A DNA stretch of 64,000 bases from Bin87 sp965220265. Its GTDB lineage: Bacteria; Chloroflexota; Dehalococcoidia; Lucifugimonadales; UBA3495. Location of the stretch: positions 4,030,001 through 4,094,000 of the forward strand of contig CBDCPM010000004.1 of assembly GCA_965220265.1 (NCBI GenBank), written 5' to 3'. The translations under genes and the position numbers were made by a program. The notes under the pieces were generated by a model that searched no databases, was not told the origin of the DNA, and saw only the letters and a list, made by a program, of their open reading frames with translations. Positions 16,539 to 24,946 of this stretch are shown here, piece by piece (the stretch's first letter is position 1; each line of letters begins with the position of its first letter).

Positions 16539-16660
16539 GTCATTACCAGCGCCCTGCCCTTTGTCATTGCCAGCGCCCTGCCCCTTGTCATTGCCAGCGC
16601 CCTGCCCTTTGTCATTGCCAGCGCCCTGCCCCTTGTCATTGCGAGCGAAGCGCGGCAATC
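16539..16660. repeat. Repeat module 2: four 24-nt tandem units capped by REP-like palindrome A
   Basis: Units start at 16539, 16563, 16587 and 16611. They are nearly identical (GTCATTGCCAGCGCCCTGCC followed by CTTT or CCTT) and more uniform than in module 1. Palindrome A follows at 16636-16660. The roughly 100 bases after it match those after module 1, so the whole module was duplicated as a unit of about 215 bp in direct orientation. Confidence 0.9.
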
Positions 16661-16854
16661 TCGTCGTCGCGGTCTGGCCACCCCTCCCGCCAAGAAACCG
16701 TTCTGTCCTGGCAGACTGACAACGCTGCTACCATCGCGGCGTCCGGTAGTACGCGCGAACAACCATTCGCCAAAAGTGTGGCCAACCGAAAGACCCTGCC
16801 GGCCATGCCCGCCCATTTCCGTCATGCCTGCCCTCTTCCACCATGCCCGCCCAT

Positions 16855-16888
16855 CGCCTGGATGCCTGCGAAAGCAGGCATCCAGGCG
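16855..16888. repeat. Perfect 15-bp stem hairpin repeat D
   Basis: CGCCTGGATGCCTGC and GCAGGCATCCAGGCG are perfectly complementary around a GAAA tetraloop. This GCCTGGATGCCTGC-type palindrome is a widespread dispersed repeat in bacteria. The GNRA-type loop suggests it folds as RNA. Confidence 0.85.
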
Positions 16889-16961
16889 CCCCACCACACA
16901 GCGACCATCGAGCCCTGATGCCGCCATTCCTGCGGCAGCCTCCAATCGACCACTCCCCCTG

Positions 16962-16986
16962 TCATTGCGAGCGAAGCGCGGCAATC
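16962..16986. repeat. REP-like palindrome A
   Basis: Identical to the copies at 15844 and 16636 (TCATTGCGAGCGAAG then CGCGGCAATC), here without the 24-nt units. Confidence 0.85.
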
Positions 16987-17486
16987 TCGTCGGTTCTACC
17001 GGGCTATGCCGACTACAACTTCCCGTCCCCAAATCTGCTGACACGCACCTCCCACCTCTGCCAGAACACCCGTGCTATCATGGTTCCACAGGCGAAAACT
17101 CGATCCCGACCAGGTCCCAGGCAACACGGCCACATCAGCACCAAGTCGCTACCGGCCTCTGCAGGAGACTGTCCTCGGTCGCTATAACCGGAGCAGTCCC
17201 CTCGGCCACCGCGCCTGCCACAGCGCGCCATGCTCCAGGCATCGTGCCCCAGAGGCATGGAGAATGAGAGCCAAAAACCACAGCGCAACACCTCCGGCCG
17301 TAGGGCTGATACACACCTGGGACCTGGTCAAAAACCCAATCGCCTGCAAACCAACAACAACCTGCAACCCAGCGACAAAAGGAGCAAGCCCATCGAACAT
17401 CGCCTCGTGTCCCACCCGCCAGCAGCCCTTCGCCTGTCCGCTGCCGCGTCGGTCACCCGGCAATCACTACCAACCCGGTACATCTG

Positions 17487-17511
17487 TCATTGCGAGCGCA
17501 GCGCGGCAATC
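17487..17511. repeat. REP-like palindrome A
   Basis: One mismatch from the consensus (GAGCGCAGCG in the centre). No tandem units adjoin it. Confidence 0.8.
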
Positions 17512-17570
17512 CCGTCGCACCAACAGACCCCGCTCATGGTGAACCCGTCGACCCATTACCTCTGCCTGTA

Positions 17571-17605
17571 ATTGCGAGAATGCCTTGTGCATTCGCGGCA
17601 ATCTC
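17571..17605. repeat. Variant REP-like palindrome A with expanded centre
   Basis: The outer TAATTGCGAGAATGC and GCATTCGCGGCAATC arms match palindrome A outside and each other inside. This gives a longer hairpin (GAATGC/GCATTC, loop CTTGT region) than the standard copies. Confidence 0.65.
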
Positions 17606-17649
17606 GCCGGAGCATGGGCGGCGTGACGCACCACCAATCGCGTCATCGC

Positions 17650-17683
17650 GTAAGGACGAATAATCATTCGGCTCCGCCCTTAC
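17650..17683. repeat. Degenerate hairpin repeat C
   Basis: GTAAGG...CCTTAC and CGAAT...ATTCG pair with a small insertion on the right arm. The core resembles the hairpins at 16471 and 54166. Confidence 0.55.
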
Positions 17684-17756
17684 CGGCCACCGAGCCGACC
17701 CATAGCCATTACCCATCCCATTGGGACACACCCCCCATCAAGGAGCGTCATCGATC

Positions 17757-18452
17757 ATGGGCAGTGTCCATCATCACCAGACCCAGGCCCGGCGGTTTCT
17801 GTCTCTGGCCCGGTCCGACCACAACTCCGGCAAATACGATCGCGCCGCCAACGCGCTGGCGCGGGCGGCCTCTCACGCGGCCACGTCGGCCTTGTTCCAC
17901 TGTGCCCTGTTGCGCCGGCCCACCCGGCGCAAGCTGACCAACACCCTGTTCATGCTGGCGGATGCGGGACAGATCTCCAACGGAGGGGTCCGTATCTTCC
18001 GCAGCATCTACCGGCTGCCCGACCAACTGGCTGCGGCATTACCCATCCAACGGCAGCGTCTGTCCCGTCGGGCCCGCAATCGTGTCGCGGCGTTGATCCG
18101 TTCGGTGGAGGGAGCCATCGCCGGCCGTCCCACGTCGGGACGCGGCCGCCGCAACCGTCCGCCGCGCCGACCCGCCCCGACCTGCGTGCCGGAGATCATC
18201 GCCCTGCCGGATTACAAGGAGATAGCCAAGGCCCACAACTTGGTAGGAGCGCCGTTGTCCCGTCGACCGGACCCCCACGGTTTCTACGCCCGTGGGGAGA
18301 CGCCGCCGGAGTGTCCCTGCCATCCGGTGCCGCTGCCCATGCGCGACGACCACGACACCATCGAGTTGTCGCCCCTGTGGAAGCGCGCCCTGGAGCGCAC
18401 CTTCCGCGTCCCCTTCCCCGATACCATCCCCGTCCGCCTGGCTTCTGCCTGA
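17757..18452 (+). CDS. Hypothetical protein with a helical N-terminal domain
   Basis: I do not recognise a named family for this 231-residue protein. Residues about 8-50 (ARRFLSLARSDHNSGKYD, then ANALARAASHAATSAL) form a helical segment reminiscent of HEPN-like nucleotidyltransferase-partner domains, but the match is impressionistic. Residues 110-150 are very Arg/Pro-rich (basic linker). The C-terminal part has IALPDYKEIAKAHNLVG and ELSPLWKRALERTF. The ATG at 17757 is preceded by AGGAG at 17741-17745, which argues against the upstream in-frame ATG at 17721. It borders the repeat island and is the only gene between it and otsA. Confidence 0.6.
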   Translation: MGSVHHHQTQARRFLSLARSDHNSGKYDRAANALARAASHAATSALFHCALLRRPTRRKLTNTLFMLADAGQISNGGVRIFRSIYRLPDQLAAALPIQRQRLSRRARNRVAALIRSVEGAIAGRPTSGRGRRNRPPRRPAPTCVPEIIALPDYKEIAKAHNLVGAPLSRRPDPHGFYARGETPPECPCHPVPLPMRDDHDTIELSPLWKRALERTFRVPFPDTIPVRLASA

Positions 18453-18613
18453 ACCCATCAGGCTACCGGTTAGGGCTACCCGGCGCTGCACCGTCCATTG
18501 ACTTGGCGGCTCACGTGTGGCAAAATCCGTATTTGATAATAATGATTATAGGGTTTTGCAGTGGATAACTTCTTCATGCTGCGAGGCGCACCCGTGGACG
18601 GAGGTGGCCCGTT
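18453..18613. promoter_or_regulatory. Upstream region of otsA with an AT-rich core
   Basis: An AT-rich stretch at 18529-18550 includes TTGATAATAATGATTATAG and contrasts sharply with the GC-rich surroundings. TTGACT occurs at 18498 but too far from GATAAT at 18535 for a normal spacer. A promoter is likely somewhere here but cannot be placed exactly. Confidence 0.35.
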
Positions 18614-20122
18614 ATGTGGACCGGCGATGATTTACAGCGTTTGGTAAGCCGGGAGTTGAGCGATTATCGGTTGATCGTGGTTTCCAATCGACAACCGTAC
18701 GTGTTCAAGATGAAGGACGGTGTGCCTCATGGGGAGATGCCCCCTGGCGGCCTCACTGCGGCTATCGATCCGTTGATGCGTGCCTGCGGCGGTACGTGGA
18801 TCGCCCAGAGCAACGGCGACGATGATCAGGCCGCGATGGATGACTCCGGCCGTATCCAGGTACCTACCGACGCCCCTGCCTACTCCATGCGGCTGCTCAA
18901 CTTGAGCGACGAAGAGAACCAGGGCTTTTACTACGGTTTCTCTAACGAGGGTCTGTGGCCGCTGTGCCATATCGCCTACACGGAACCGGTTTTCGACGCC
19001 GAGCACTACGGCTTCTATCAGTCGGTGAACCGGCGTTTCGCGGATCTCGTGCTTGACGAAATCAACGACGAGCCGGCCATTGTCCTCATCCAGGACTATC
19101 ACCTCGCCCTGCTCCCCAGGTACATCCGCGAGGTCAATCCCGACGCCATCATCGGGCAGTTTTGGCACATCCCATGGCCCAATCCGGACATCCTGCGGAT
19201 TTGCCCGTGGCAGGATGAAATCCTCGGCGGCATGTTGGGCAACGATCTGCTCGGCTTCCACCTCGCCGGTGACTGTCAAAACTTCCTCAACTGCGTTGAT
19301 GCCAACCTCGACGCCCAGGTTGATGTGGAATATGGGCTGATCGACTACCGCGACGAGACTACCTTGGTGCGCCCATTCCCCATCAGTATCGATTTCGAAA
19401 GCCTCGACACCGAGGCCAGATCCGACGAAGTCGAAGCCGAAATGGACCGCCTTTCCCGCGAACTTGGACTGAACCGCGGCCGCATCCTTGGCCTCGGCAT
19501 TGACCGGCAGGACTATACCAAGGGCATCCCCCACCGCCTCCGGGCCATCGAGCGCCTGCTTGAGAAATGGCCTCAGTACCGCGGTCAGTTGGTTTTCCTC
19601 CAAGCCGGGGCCACCAGCCGCACCAGCATCAACTCCTATATGCAGCTCACCATCGACATCGAGTCCGCGGTCAACCGCATCAACGAACGATTCGGACACG
19701 ACGGCTGGCAGCCTGTCCTCTATTGGCCTACTTCGTTGCCGTCTTCCACTTTCTCCGCCCTGCGCCGCCTCGCCAGTTTCTGCGCCGAAAGCAGCCTCCA
19801 CGACGGCATGAACCTGGTCGCCAAGGAGTACGTGGCGTCGCGCGTCGACGAGGACGGTGTGCTCATCCTCAGCGCCTTCGCCGGGGCCGCCCAGGAGCTG
19901 ACCGGTGCGCTGATCATCAACCCTTTTGCCACCGAGCAGTTCGCCGAAGCCATCCATGAGGCGCTCACCATGAGCGCCTCCGAGCGTCGCATCCGGATGC
20001 GCCAGATGCGGAACACTGTCCGTGAAAACAACATTTACAAATGGGCCGGCCGCATCATGATGCACCTCATGCAGGCCAGCACACCCGATCACGCCCGCCT
20101 GGCCACCGCCAACACGGCCTGA
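18614..20122 (+). CDS. otsA: Trehalose-6-phosphate synthase (GT20)
   Basis: This 502-residue GT20 glycosyltransferase normally joins UDP- or GDP-glucose to glucose-6-phosphate, making trehalose-6-phosphate. Conserved segments: LIVVSNRQPYVF, GGLTAAIDPLM, IQDYHLALLPRYIRE, GIDRQDYTKGIPHRLRAIE and SLHDGMNLVAKEYVAS. The ATG at 18614 is preceded by GGAGGTGG. otsB follows within 30 bases, which supports trehalose rather than glucosylglycerol as the product. The latter remains possible because the families are close. The role would be osmotic or stress protection. Confidence 0.88.
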   Translation: MWTGDDLQRLVSRELSDYRLIVVSNRQPYVFKMKDGVPHGEMPPGGLTAAIDPLMRACGGTWIAQSNGDDDQAAMDDSGRIQVPTDAPAYSMRLLNLSDEENQGFYYGFSNEGLWPLCHIAYTEPVFDAEHYGFYQSVNRRFADLVLDEINDEPAIVLIQDYHLALLPRYIREVNPDAIIGQFWHIPWPNPDILRICPWQDEILGGMLGNDLLGFHLAGDCQNFLNCVDANLDAQVDVEYGLIDYRDETTLVRPFPISIDFESLDTEARSDEVEAEMDRLSRELGLNRGRILGLGIDRQDYTKGIPHRLRAIERLLEKWPQYRGQLVFLQAGATSRTSINSYMQLTIDIESAVNRINERFGHDGWQPVLYWPTSLPSSTFSALRRLASFCAESSLHDGMNLVAKEYVASRVDEDGVLILSAFAGAAQELTGALIINPFATEQFAEAIHEALTMSASERRIRMRQMRNTVRENNIYKWAGRIMMHLMQASTPDHARLATANTA

Positions 20123-20148
20123 GCCGGTATCCCGGATCGTTGAGTGCC

Positions 20149-20937
20149 GTGCCAGAGGAACTGCCGGCCGGCCTTAACCCGCTGGTCGCGGCGCAAAGCC
20201 ACGTTCTTCTCTTGCTCGACTTTGATGGCACCCTGTCTGAAATAGCCTCCCGCCCCGAGGACGCGGTCCTGCGGCCGGGCAACGCCGTGATCCTGCATCA
20301 ACTTTCACGCCTCCCCGGTTTCATCGTGGGGGTGGTGAGCGGCCGTTCCTTGGATGATGTGGAGTGGCGCGCCGGCGTCGAAGGTCTCGTCTACGCTGGC
20401 AATCATGGTCTCGAAATCCGCGGGCCCGGCTTGGATTACCGACACCGGGATGCCGACGCCGCGGCGACCGCTATCACGGATGCCGCCCGCTCCCTCCGAG
20501 CCAGCGTAACCGACTTTCCCGGCGTGTCCCTCGAAGACAAGACCTTCACTCTGACCGTTCACTACCGGCAAACTCCCCTGCAATACCATGATGCCGTCGC
20601 TTCTGTCTTCGACCGCGCCACGCGTCCTCTCGTCGATGCCGGGATTTGCCGCGTGACTGCGGCCAAAATGGCCCTGGAACTGCGCCCTTCTATTGCGTGG
20701 GATAAAGGTCGTGCCCTGTTGTTGATCCGGTCCCGTTTGGCTCCCGATGCTTTTCCCGTTTACGTCGGCGACGACGCCACGGACGAAGACGCCTACGGCG
20801 CGGCCCAGTCCGTCGGGGGCGTCGGGATATTCGTGGGCCCTGCCCTGTCGGACACCCGCGCCGATTGGCGCGTTGCATCGCCGGAGGATGTCACGACCTG
20901 CCTGTCTGATTTGCTTGCCAACCGCACACGGCAGTGA
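20149..20937 (+). CDS. otsB: Trehalose-6-phosphate phosphatase
   Basis: This HAD-superfamily phosphatase of about 262 residues removes phosphate from trehalose-6-phosphate. Motif I is LLDFDGTLSEIASRP, followed by FIVGVVSGRSLDDV and GNHGLEIRGPG. Motif III lies in KGRALLLI and motif IV in YVGDDATDEDAY. The start is uncertain: GTG at 20149 is used, a TTG at 20140 is in frame, and the longer frame back to 20041 lies inside otsA. It forms a two-gene operon with otsA. Confidence 0.9.
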   Translation: MPEELPAGLNPLVAAQSHVLLLLDFDGTLSEIASRPEDAVLRPGNAVILHQLSRLPGFIVGVVSGRSLDDVEWRAGVEGLVYAGNHGLEIRGPGLDYRHRDADAAATAITDAARSLRASVTDFPGVSLEDKTFTLTVHYRQTPLQYHDAVASVFDRATRPLVDAGICRVTAAKMALELRPSIAWDKGRALLLIRSRLAPDAFPVYVGDDATDEDAYGAAQSVGGVGIFVGPALSDTRADWRVASPEDVTTCLSDLLANRTRQ

Positions 20938-21036
20938 AACGCCGCGCCGTCGATCCCGTAGCGCATACGGCCGGACGTGGCGTCCGCGCGCCGCTCCATA
21001 CGACGAGCCGCGTACCGTAAATCGGCCTATCCGTTG

Positions 21037-21045
21037 TGCTATCAT
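21037..21045 (+). promoter_or_regulatory. Candidate extended -10 of the HAD hydrolase gene
   Basis: TGCTATCAT fits an extended -10 (TGnTATnAT). No good -35 is visible. The HAD start codon is 60 bases downstream. Confidence 0.3.
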
Positions 21046-21105
21046 TGGCCTGCGCCGCATCGGGTGGCCCGGCCAACACTCAATGCCCATGCTGCGGCCC
21101 TGCAG

Positions 21106-21816
21106 ATGATAGAGGCCATCTTTTTCGATTTTTACAACACCTTGGTGCGTTTCTGGCCGCCGTTGCCTCAAATCCAGCATGCCGCCTGTCAGAATCTTGG
21201 CATCAGGGTCCCCGCCGACCGCTTGGCCCGCGGCTACGCTATCGCGGACCTCTATTTCAACGAGGAAAACCATCGTTGGCCCTTGGGCGAACGCGATGCG
21301 TTCGCCCGCGACGAGTTCTTCGCTCGCTACGAGCAGATCATCCTCGAGGAATCGGGCGCGGCCGTTTCCCTCCGTATGGCCAAACAGATCTGGGACATGG
21401 CGATCTCCGTGCCCAAGGAGCTGGTGGAATTCGCGGAAACTCGCCTCGTCCTGCAGGAGTTGAACGGGCGCGGTTATCGGTTGGCTGTCCTGACCAACCT
21501 CCGTCGCGATATGGACGAACTTACCCAGCGCTTGGGGATCCGTCAGTACTTGGAGTTCTGCATCACCAGTCGCGAAGCCGGTGAAAAACCCGCTACCGCC
21601 ATATTCGAAGCCGCCCTCAACCGAATGGCATTGCGCCCGGAACAGGCTATGCACGTCGGCGACCAGCCCCGCTCCGACGTGCAGGGTGCCCGGGATGCCG
21701 GCCTCCGTCCCGTCTTGATTGACCGTGGCGGCTTTCACGCCGACGTCGCGGATTGCGACCATATTGACAGTCTGGAAGGACTGTACCCTCTGCTAGACCG
21801 TTTGGCGTCCTGCTAG
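21106..21816 (+). CDS. HAD family hydrolase
   Basis: This 236-residue HAD phosphatase-like protein has motif I FFDFYNTLV (the second Asp of DxD is replaced by Tyr, as in some haloacid dehalogenase and REG-2-like members), motif II LAVLTNLRRD, the Lys region in SREAGEKPATAIFEAAL, and motif IV HVGDQPRSDVQGARDAG. The substrate is not predictable. The ATG at 21106 begins exactly at the conserved first strand. The frame is open further upstream, but that part lacks family character. Confidence 0.82.
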   Translation: MIEAIFFDFYNTLVRFWPPLPQIQHAACQNLGIRVPADRLARGYAIADLYFNEENHRWPLGERDAFARDEFFARYEQIILEESGAAVSLRMAKQIWDMAISVPKELVEFAETRLVLQELNGRGYRLAVLTNLRRDMDELTQRLGIRQYLEFCITSREAGEKPATAIFEAALNRMALRPEQAMHVGDQPRSDVQGARDAGLRPVLIDRGGFHADVADCDHIDSLEGLYPLLDRLASC

Positions 21817-21880
21817 CCAATATCTTCTCGCCGCTACTTCGGAGTTGCTCCCGAACCGCTCCACTCTCAGAGGTGATGCC

Positions 21881-22537
21881 ATGACCACCCAGCCCCCGGC
21901 CCACAGCCATCCGGACCACCCCAATCCCGTGCACGTGATCGTGTGGTACGACTACATTTGACCTTGGTGCTATGTCGGCCTTGAGCGCGTCGACAAACTT
22001 TCGGAAGAGTACGATATCACCGTGGAGGGTCGGGCATACCTACTCCGCCCGGACACGCCCCAGGAAGGCCGCTTGCGGGAATCCCGCCCCGGAGAATCGG
22101 ACGACGAGTTGGCCGACCCTCTGCGGACCCATGCCCGCGAGGCAAACTTGGTGATGCGGCCTCCCAAGCATACCCCCAACAGCCTCTACTCCCTTCAGGC
22201 CACTGAGTACGCTCAGGAAAACGGGAAATTCCTCGAGTACCACCACGCCGCCTACGAAGCATACTGGGATCATGGGGAGAATCTTGGAGACCCTGCGGTC
22301 CTTGCCGATATCGGCTCTGGTGTCGGCCTCGATGGTGCTGAATTGCGCGAACGCGTCGAATCGGGCCATTACGCCCAGAAAGTGGCGGACCAATATCACG
22401 AAGCTTTGGGCTACGGGATCCGCGGTATCCCTACCTTCGTTTTCGACAACCTGCTGTTTAGCGGCGCCCAGCCGTACGAGGTTTTCCAGCGCGTGATCGA
22501 CAAGGCCTTGGAAAACCGCGACGCGGGCGACAACTGA
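21881..22537 (+). CDS. DsbA/FrnE-like thiol oxidoreductase, predicted selenoprotein (UPWC active site)
   Basis: Translation from the ATG at 21881 (AGAGGTGA 5-12 bases upstream) reads through an in-frame TGA at 21959-21961 and continues uninterrupted to 22537, 218 residues in all. The TGA is codon 27 and falls exactly where DsbA/FrnE-family proteins have the first Cys of their CPWC active site: WYDYI-[TGA]-PWCYVG. The rest has the family features: a helical insert, then GIRGIPTFVFDN with the cis-Pro, and a final amphipathic helix. TGA decoded as selenocysteine gives a UxxC redox centre. A candidate bacterial SECIS stem (TGTCG at 21973-21977 with CGACA at 21991-21995, unpaired apical loop about 20 bases after the TGA) fits the usual position. 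No selA/B/C/D genes are in the window. The alternatives are a nonsense mutation or a sequencing error of TGC/TGT. Confidence 0.75.
21962..22000 (+). promoter_or_regulatory. Candidate bacterial SECIS hairpin
   Basis: It lies immediately 3' of the in-frame TGA. The stem TGTCGGC...(G)CGTCGACA has five Watson-Crick pairs plus G-U and C-G, with a roughly 9-base apical loop (CTTGAGCGC) containing Gs. The position matches known bSECIS elements, but the stem is short. This is eye-folding only. Confidence 0.4.
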
Positions 22538-22573
22538 AAACCGTTTGCCCCGGACGGAATGGCTGATTCTGCG

Positions 22574-22603
22574 TTGCCCGCCAGAGGGCCATTGTGCTAG
22601 ACT
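22574..22603 (+). promoter_or_regulatory. Candidate promoter of the NuoE-F-G-like operon
   Basis: TTGCCC at 22574-22579 and an extended -10 TGCTAGACT (hexamer TAGACT at 22598-22603) are separated by 18 bases. The first gene starts at 22643. Confidence 0.45.
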
Positions 22604-22642
22604 GCCGCCGTTCCGAATCGGGATTTGTAACGGATTTCATAA

Positions 22643-23122
22643 ATGGATGATGCCACGCTCCAGCTCATCAATCGGGCGGTAAGTGACCAGCCACAGAGCA
22701 CGGTCACCGTCCTTTCTTCTCTGCTGGCGGTGGAGGATACCATCGGTTACATCCCAACCGAGGCCGTCGAGGCCGTTGCTGATCGGATGGACGCCACCGT
22801 CAATGATGTTTGGGCGGTGGCGACCTTCTATCCCAACTTCCGTTTCGACCCGCCTACCGATTGCCGTATAGAAGTGTGTTGGGGGCCGTCCTGTCACGTC
22901 ATGGGAGCGACTTCCGTTATCGCGGCGGCACAGGAGACCCTGGGCCTGTCTGACGAAGGCGATACACCCGACGGCAAAGCCACCCTCCGCTACAACACGT
23001 GCTTGGGTGCGTGCGCCCACGCGCCGGTCATGGCCATCAATCACCATTTGGCCGGTCGGATAACGCCCGACGACGCCCGTTCCAGGATCGCCGCCGCGTT
23101 GGCCTCCGACCCCGTCCACTGA
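22643..23122 (+). CDS. NuoE-like [2Fe-2S] subunit
   Basis: This 159-residue thioredoxin-like ferredoxin subunit is of the NuoE/HoxE/FdsG type. The four [2Fe-2S] ligands are visible as CWGPSC (Cx4C) near residue 75 and CLGACAHAPV (Cx3C) near 121. The helical N-terminal part (TVLSSLLAVEDTIGYIPTEA) is normal. Such subunits pass electrons between the FMN site of the NuoF-like subunit and the rest of a soluble NAD-linked dehydrogenase. It is first in a tight operon, 7 bases before the NuoF-like gene. Confidence 0.88.
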   Translation: MDDATLQLINRAVSDQPQSTVTVLSSLLAVEDTIGYIPTEAVEAVADRMDATVNDVWAVATFYPNFRFDPPTDCRIEVCWGPSCHVMGATSVIAAAQETLGLSDEGDTPDGKATLRYNTCLGACAHAPVMAINHHLAGRITPDDARSRIAAALASDPVH

Positions 23123-23129
23123 TCTGGAC

Positions 23130-24896
23130 ATGGCAGCCGTGACCGATCAAACCGCCGCTCCGTTCACCGCGATCCTCGACGAGGCCCGCCGTAGGTGGGA
23201 GAGCCTGACCGCCGGAGACCGCCCCTGGATACGGGTCGGCACTGGATTGGCGGGCGAAGCTGCCGGTGGATTCGAAGTCGTTTCTGCCGTAAAGGCCGCC
23301 TTGGAACAGCAGCAGATCGCCGCTAACGTGTCCGAAGTCGGCACCCTTGGTTTGTGCTTCGCTGAGCCCCTGTTGGACGTCCAAATGCCCGGTGGCCCCA
23401 GGGTGTTCTACAATCGGGCCACTCCGGAGTTGGCCGATCAAATTGTGCGCCAGCACGTGGCCGGCGAAGAGCCGTTGACGGAACACGCAATCGGTTATCT
23501 GGGCGATCGCGGGCAAGCTCCCTCGGGCATCCCGCATCTCGAAGATCATCCTATGATGGCTTTGCAGCAGCGCATCGCCCTCCGAAACGCCGGCAACATC
23601 GACCCATCTGACCTTTACCAGTACATCGCCAACGGCGGCTACGCGGCCTTGAACAAGGCGCTAACCGAGATGACTCGGGAGGATGCCCTCGGCGAAGTCC
23701 GGATCTCTGGCCTCCGTGGCCGCGGCGGCGCTGCTTTCCCGGCCGGCGTCAAATGGGGATTCTTGGCTGGTAACCCCGACCCCAACAAGTACATCCTGTG
23801 CAACTGTGAGGAGGGCGACCCCGGGGCGTTCAACGATCGGGGCATCCTGGAGAGCGACCCGGCTACTGTGGTGGAAGGCATTACCATTGCGGGATACGCT
23901 TGCAACGCCAATCGCGGCTACATCTTTATCCGTCACGGCCACAACCAGCCCATCGACCGCACCCGCGCCGTTATCCAGCAGGCCTACGATCTCGGCCTCT
24001 TGGGCCAGAACATTCTGGGCAGCGATTTCTCCTTCGATATGGAAGTCGCCCTGACCGGCGATTCTTACGTGTCCGGCGAGGAAACGGCGTTGATGGAGGC
24101 GATCGAAGGCAAACGGTCGATGCCCCGTTATCGCCCTCCCTTCCCCGCTCAGGTCGGCGTATTCGGCAAGCCTTCCAACATCAACAACGTCAAGACCCTC
24201 GCCTACATTCCGGAAATCGTAGCCCGCGGCGGCGAATGGTTTGCCGGTATCGGAACCCCGCCCGATCGTGACAATGGCATCAACGGCAGCAGCGGCACCG
24301 CCATCCTCTGCCTCTCCGGCGATATCACCTACACCGGCTTGATCGAAGTTCCGCTTGGGATGACCCTGCGCCAGGTGCTCTTCGATATGGCTGGAGGAGT
24401 TCCCAACGGCAAAACCATGAAAGTGCTCCAAACCGGCGGCCCGTTGGGCGGTGTGCTCTCGGCCAGCGACGCCAACTTGGATTTGGTGCTCGACTTCGAC
24501 GTCTTCCGCTCGGCTGGTGCCATCTTGGGTTCGGGAGGCATCATCGTCGCCGACGAGGATACCTGCGTGGTGGACCTGACCCGCAACCTCATCGCTTTTT
24601 GCCAGTACGAATCGTGCGGGAAGTGTTTCCCCTGCCGCATGGGCATGAGCCACCTTCTCGAAGTCCTGGAACGCATCAGCAACCTTGAAGGCACCGAGGA
24701 AGACTTGTCCCTGATGCGGAACATCGGCGAAAACATGCAGGCCGGTTCACTGTGCGGACACGGACAGTTGGGGTTCAACCCGGTGTCGTCAGCTCTGCGG
24801 TATTTCGGCCACGAATTCGACGCTCACATTCGTGAAAAGCGCCACACCGGGGATTGTCCCGACCAGGTGTTCTCACCCCGCCTCACCCGCCGCTGA
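23130..24896 (+). CDS. NuoF-like NADH/FMN-binding subunit
   Basis: This 588-residue flavoprotein is of the NuoF/HoxF/FdsB type. It has an N-terminal thioredoxin-like domain (about residues 20-120), then the FMN/NAD-binding GLRGRGGAAFPAGVKWGF, NCEEGDPGAFNDR and GDSYVSGEETALMEAIEGKR. The C-terminal [4Fe-4S] site is ESCGKCFPCRMG with the fourth Cys in GSLCGHGQ. It lacks the extra C-terminal ferredoxin domain found in HndC/HydB relatives. The subunit exchanges electrons with NAD(P)H. Its neighbours encode the NuoE-like and NuoG/FdhA-like partners. Confidence 0.9.
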   Translation: MAAVTDQTAAPFTAILDEARRRWESLTAGDRPWIRVGTGLAGEAAGGFEVVSAVKAALEQQQIAANVSEVGTLGLCFAEPLLDVQMPGGPRVFYNRATPELADQIVRQHVAGEEPLTEHAIGYLGDRGQAPSGIPHLEDHPMMALQQRIALRNAGNIDPSDLYQYIANGGYAALNKALTEMTREDALGEVRISGLRGRGGAAFPAGVKWGFLAGNPDPNKYILCNCEEGDPGAFNDRGILESDPATVVEGITIAGYACNANRGYIFIRHGHNQPIDRTRAVIQQAYDLGLLGQNILGSDFSFDMEVALTGDSYVSGEETALMEAIEGKRSMPRYRPPFPAQVGVFGKPSNINNVKTLAYIPEIVARGGEWFAGIGTPPDRDNGINGSSGTAILCLSGDITYTGLIEVPLGMTLRQVLFDMAGGVPNGKTMKVLQTGGPLGGVLSASDANLDLVLDFDVFRSAGAILGSGGIIVADEDTCVVDLTRNLIAFCQYESCGKCFPCRMGMSHLLEVLERISNLEGTEEDLSLMRNIGENMQAGSLCGHGQLGFNPVSSALRYFGHEFDAHIREKRHTGDCPDQVFSPRLTRR

Positions 24897-24946
24897 TCAG
24901 CCGTTGCCGGATCCCACTGCTGCTCCATTTTGGATTAGGAATCGCC

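Larger units (their letters stand above)
16661..17756. other. Gene-free, repeat-rich 1.1-kb region
   Basis: No reading frame here has convincing protein character; the open frames are short and rich in Pro, Arg, His and Cys from the repeats. It holds several dispersed palindromes listed separately. A degenerate hairpin C is also present near 16748-16773. A TGCTATCAT box lies near 17073, with no gene to serve. Confidence 0.6.

Noticed and set aside
15747..16660. CRISPR array(s)
   Set aside because: The units are 24-nt tandem copies with no unique spacers between them, and no cas genes are nearby.
17072..17542. 156-codon frame in the repeat island
   Set aside because: Composition is dominated by repeat-derived residues and no family or ribosome-binding site is evident.
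18632..20092. 486-codon open frame antisense to otsA
   Set aside because: Its translation has no family character and mirrors codon-position GC bias of otsA, whose motifs are complete.
20305..21762. 485-codon minus-strand open frame over otsB and the HAD gene
   Set aside because: It is a shadow of two well-supported plus-strand genes.
22022..22537. Separate 171-codon gene starting after the TGA
   Set aside because: It begins inside a conserved domain with no ribosome-binding site and would lack the active-site strand; the longer frame through TGA explains the homology.
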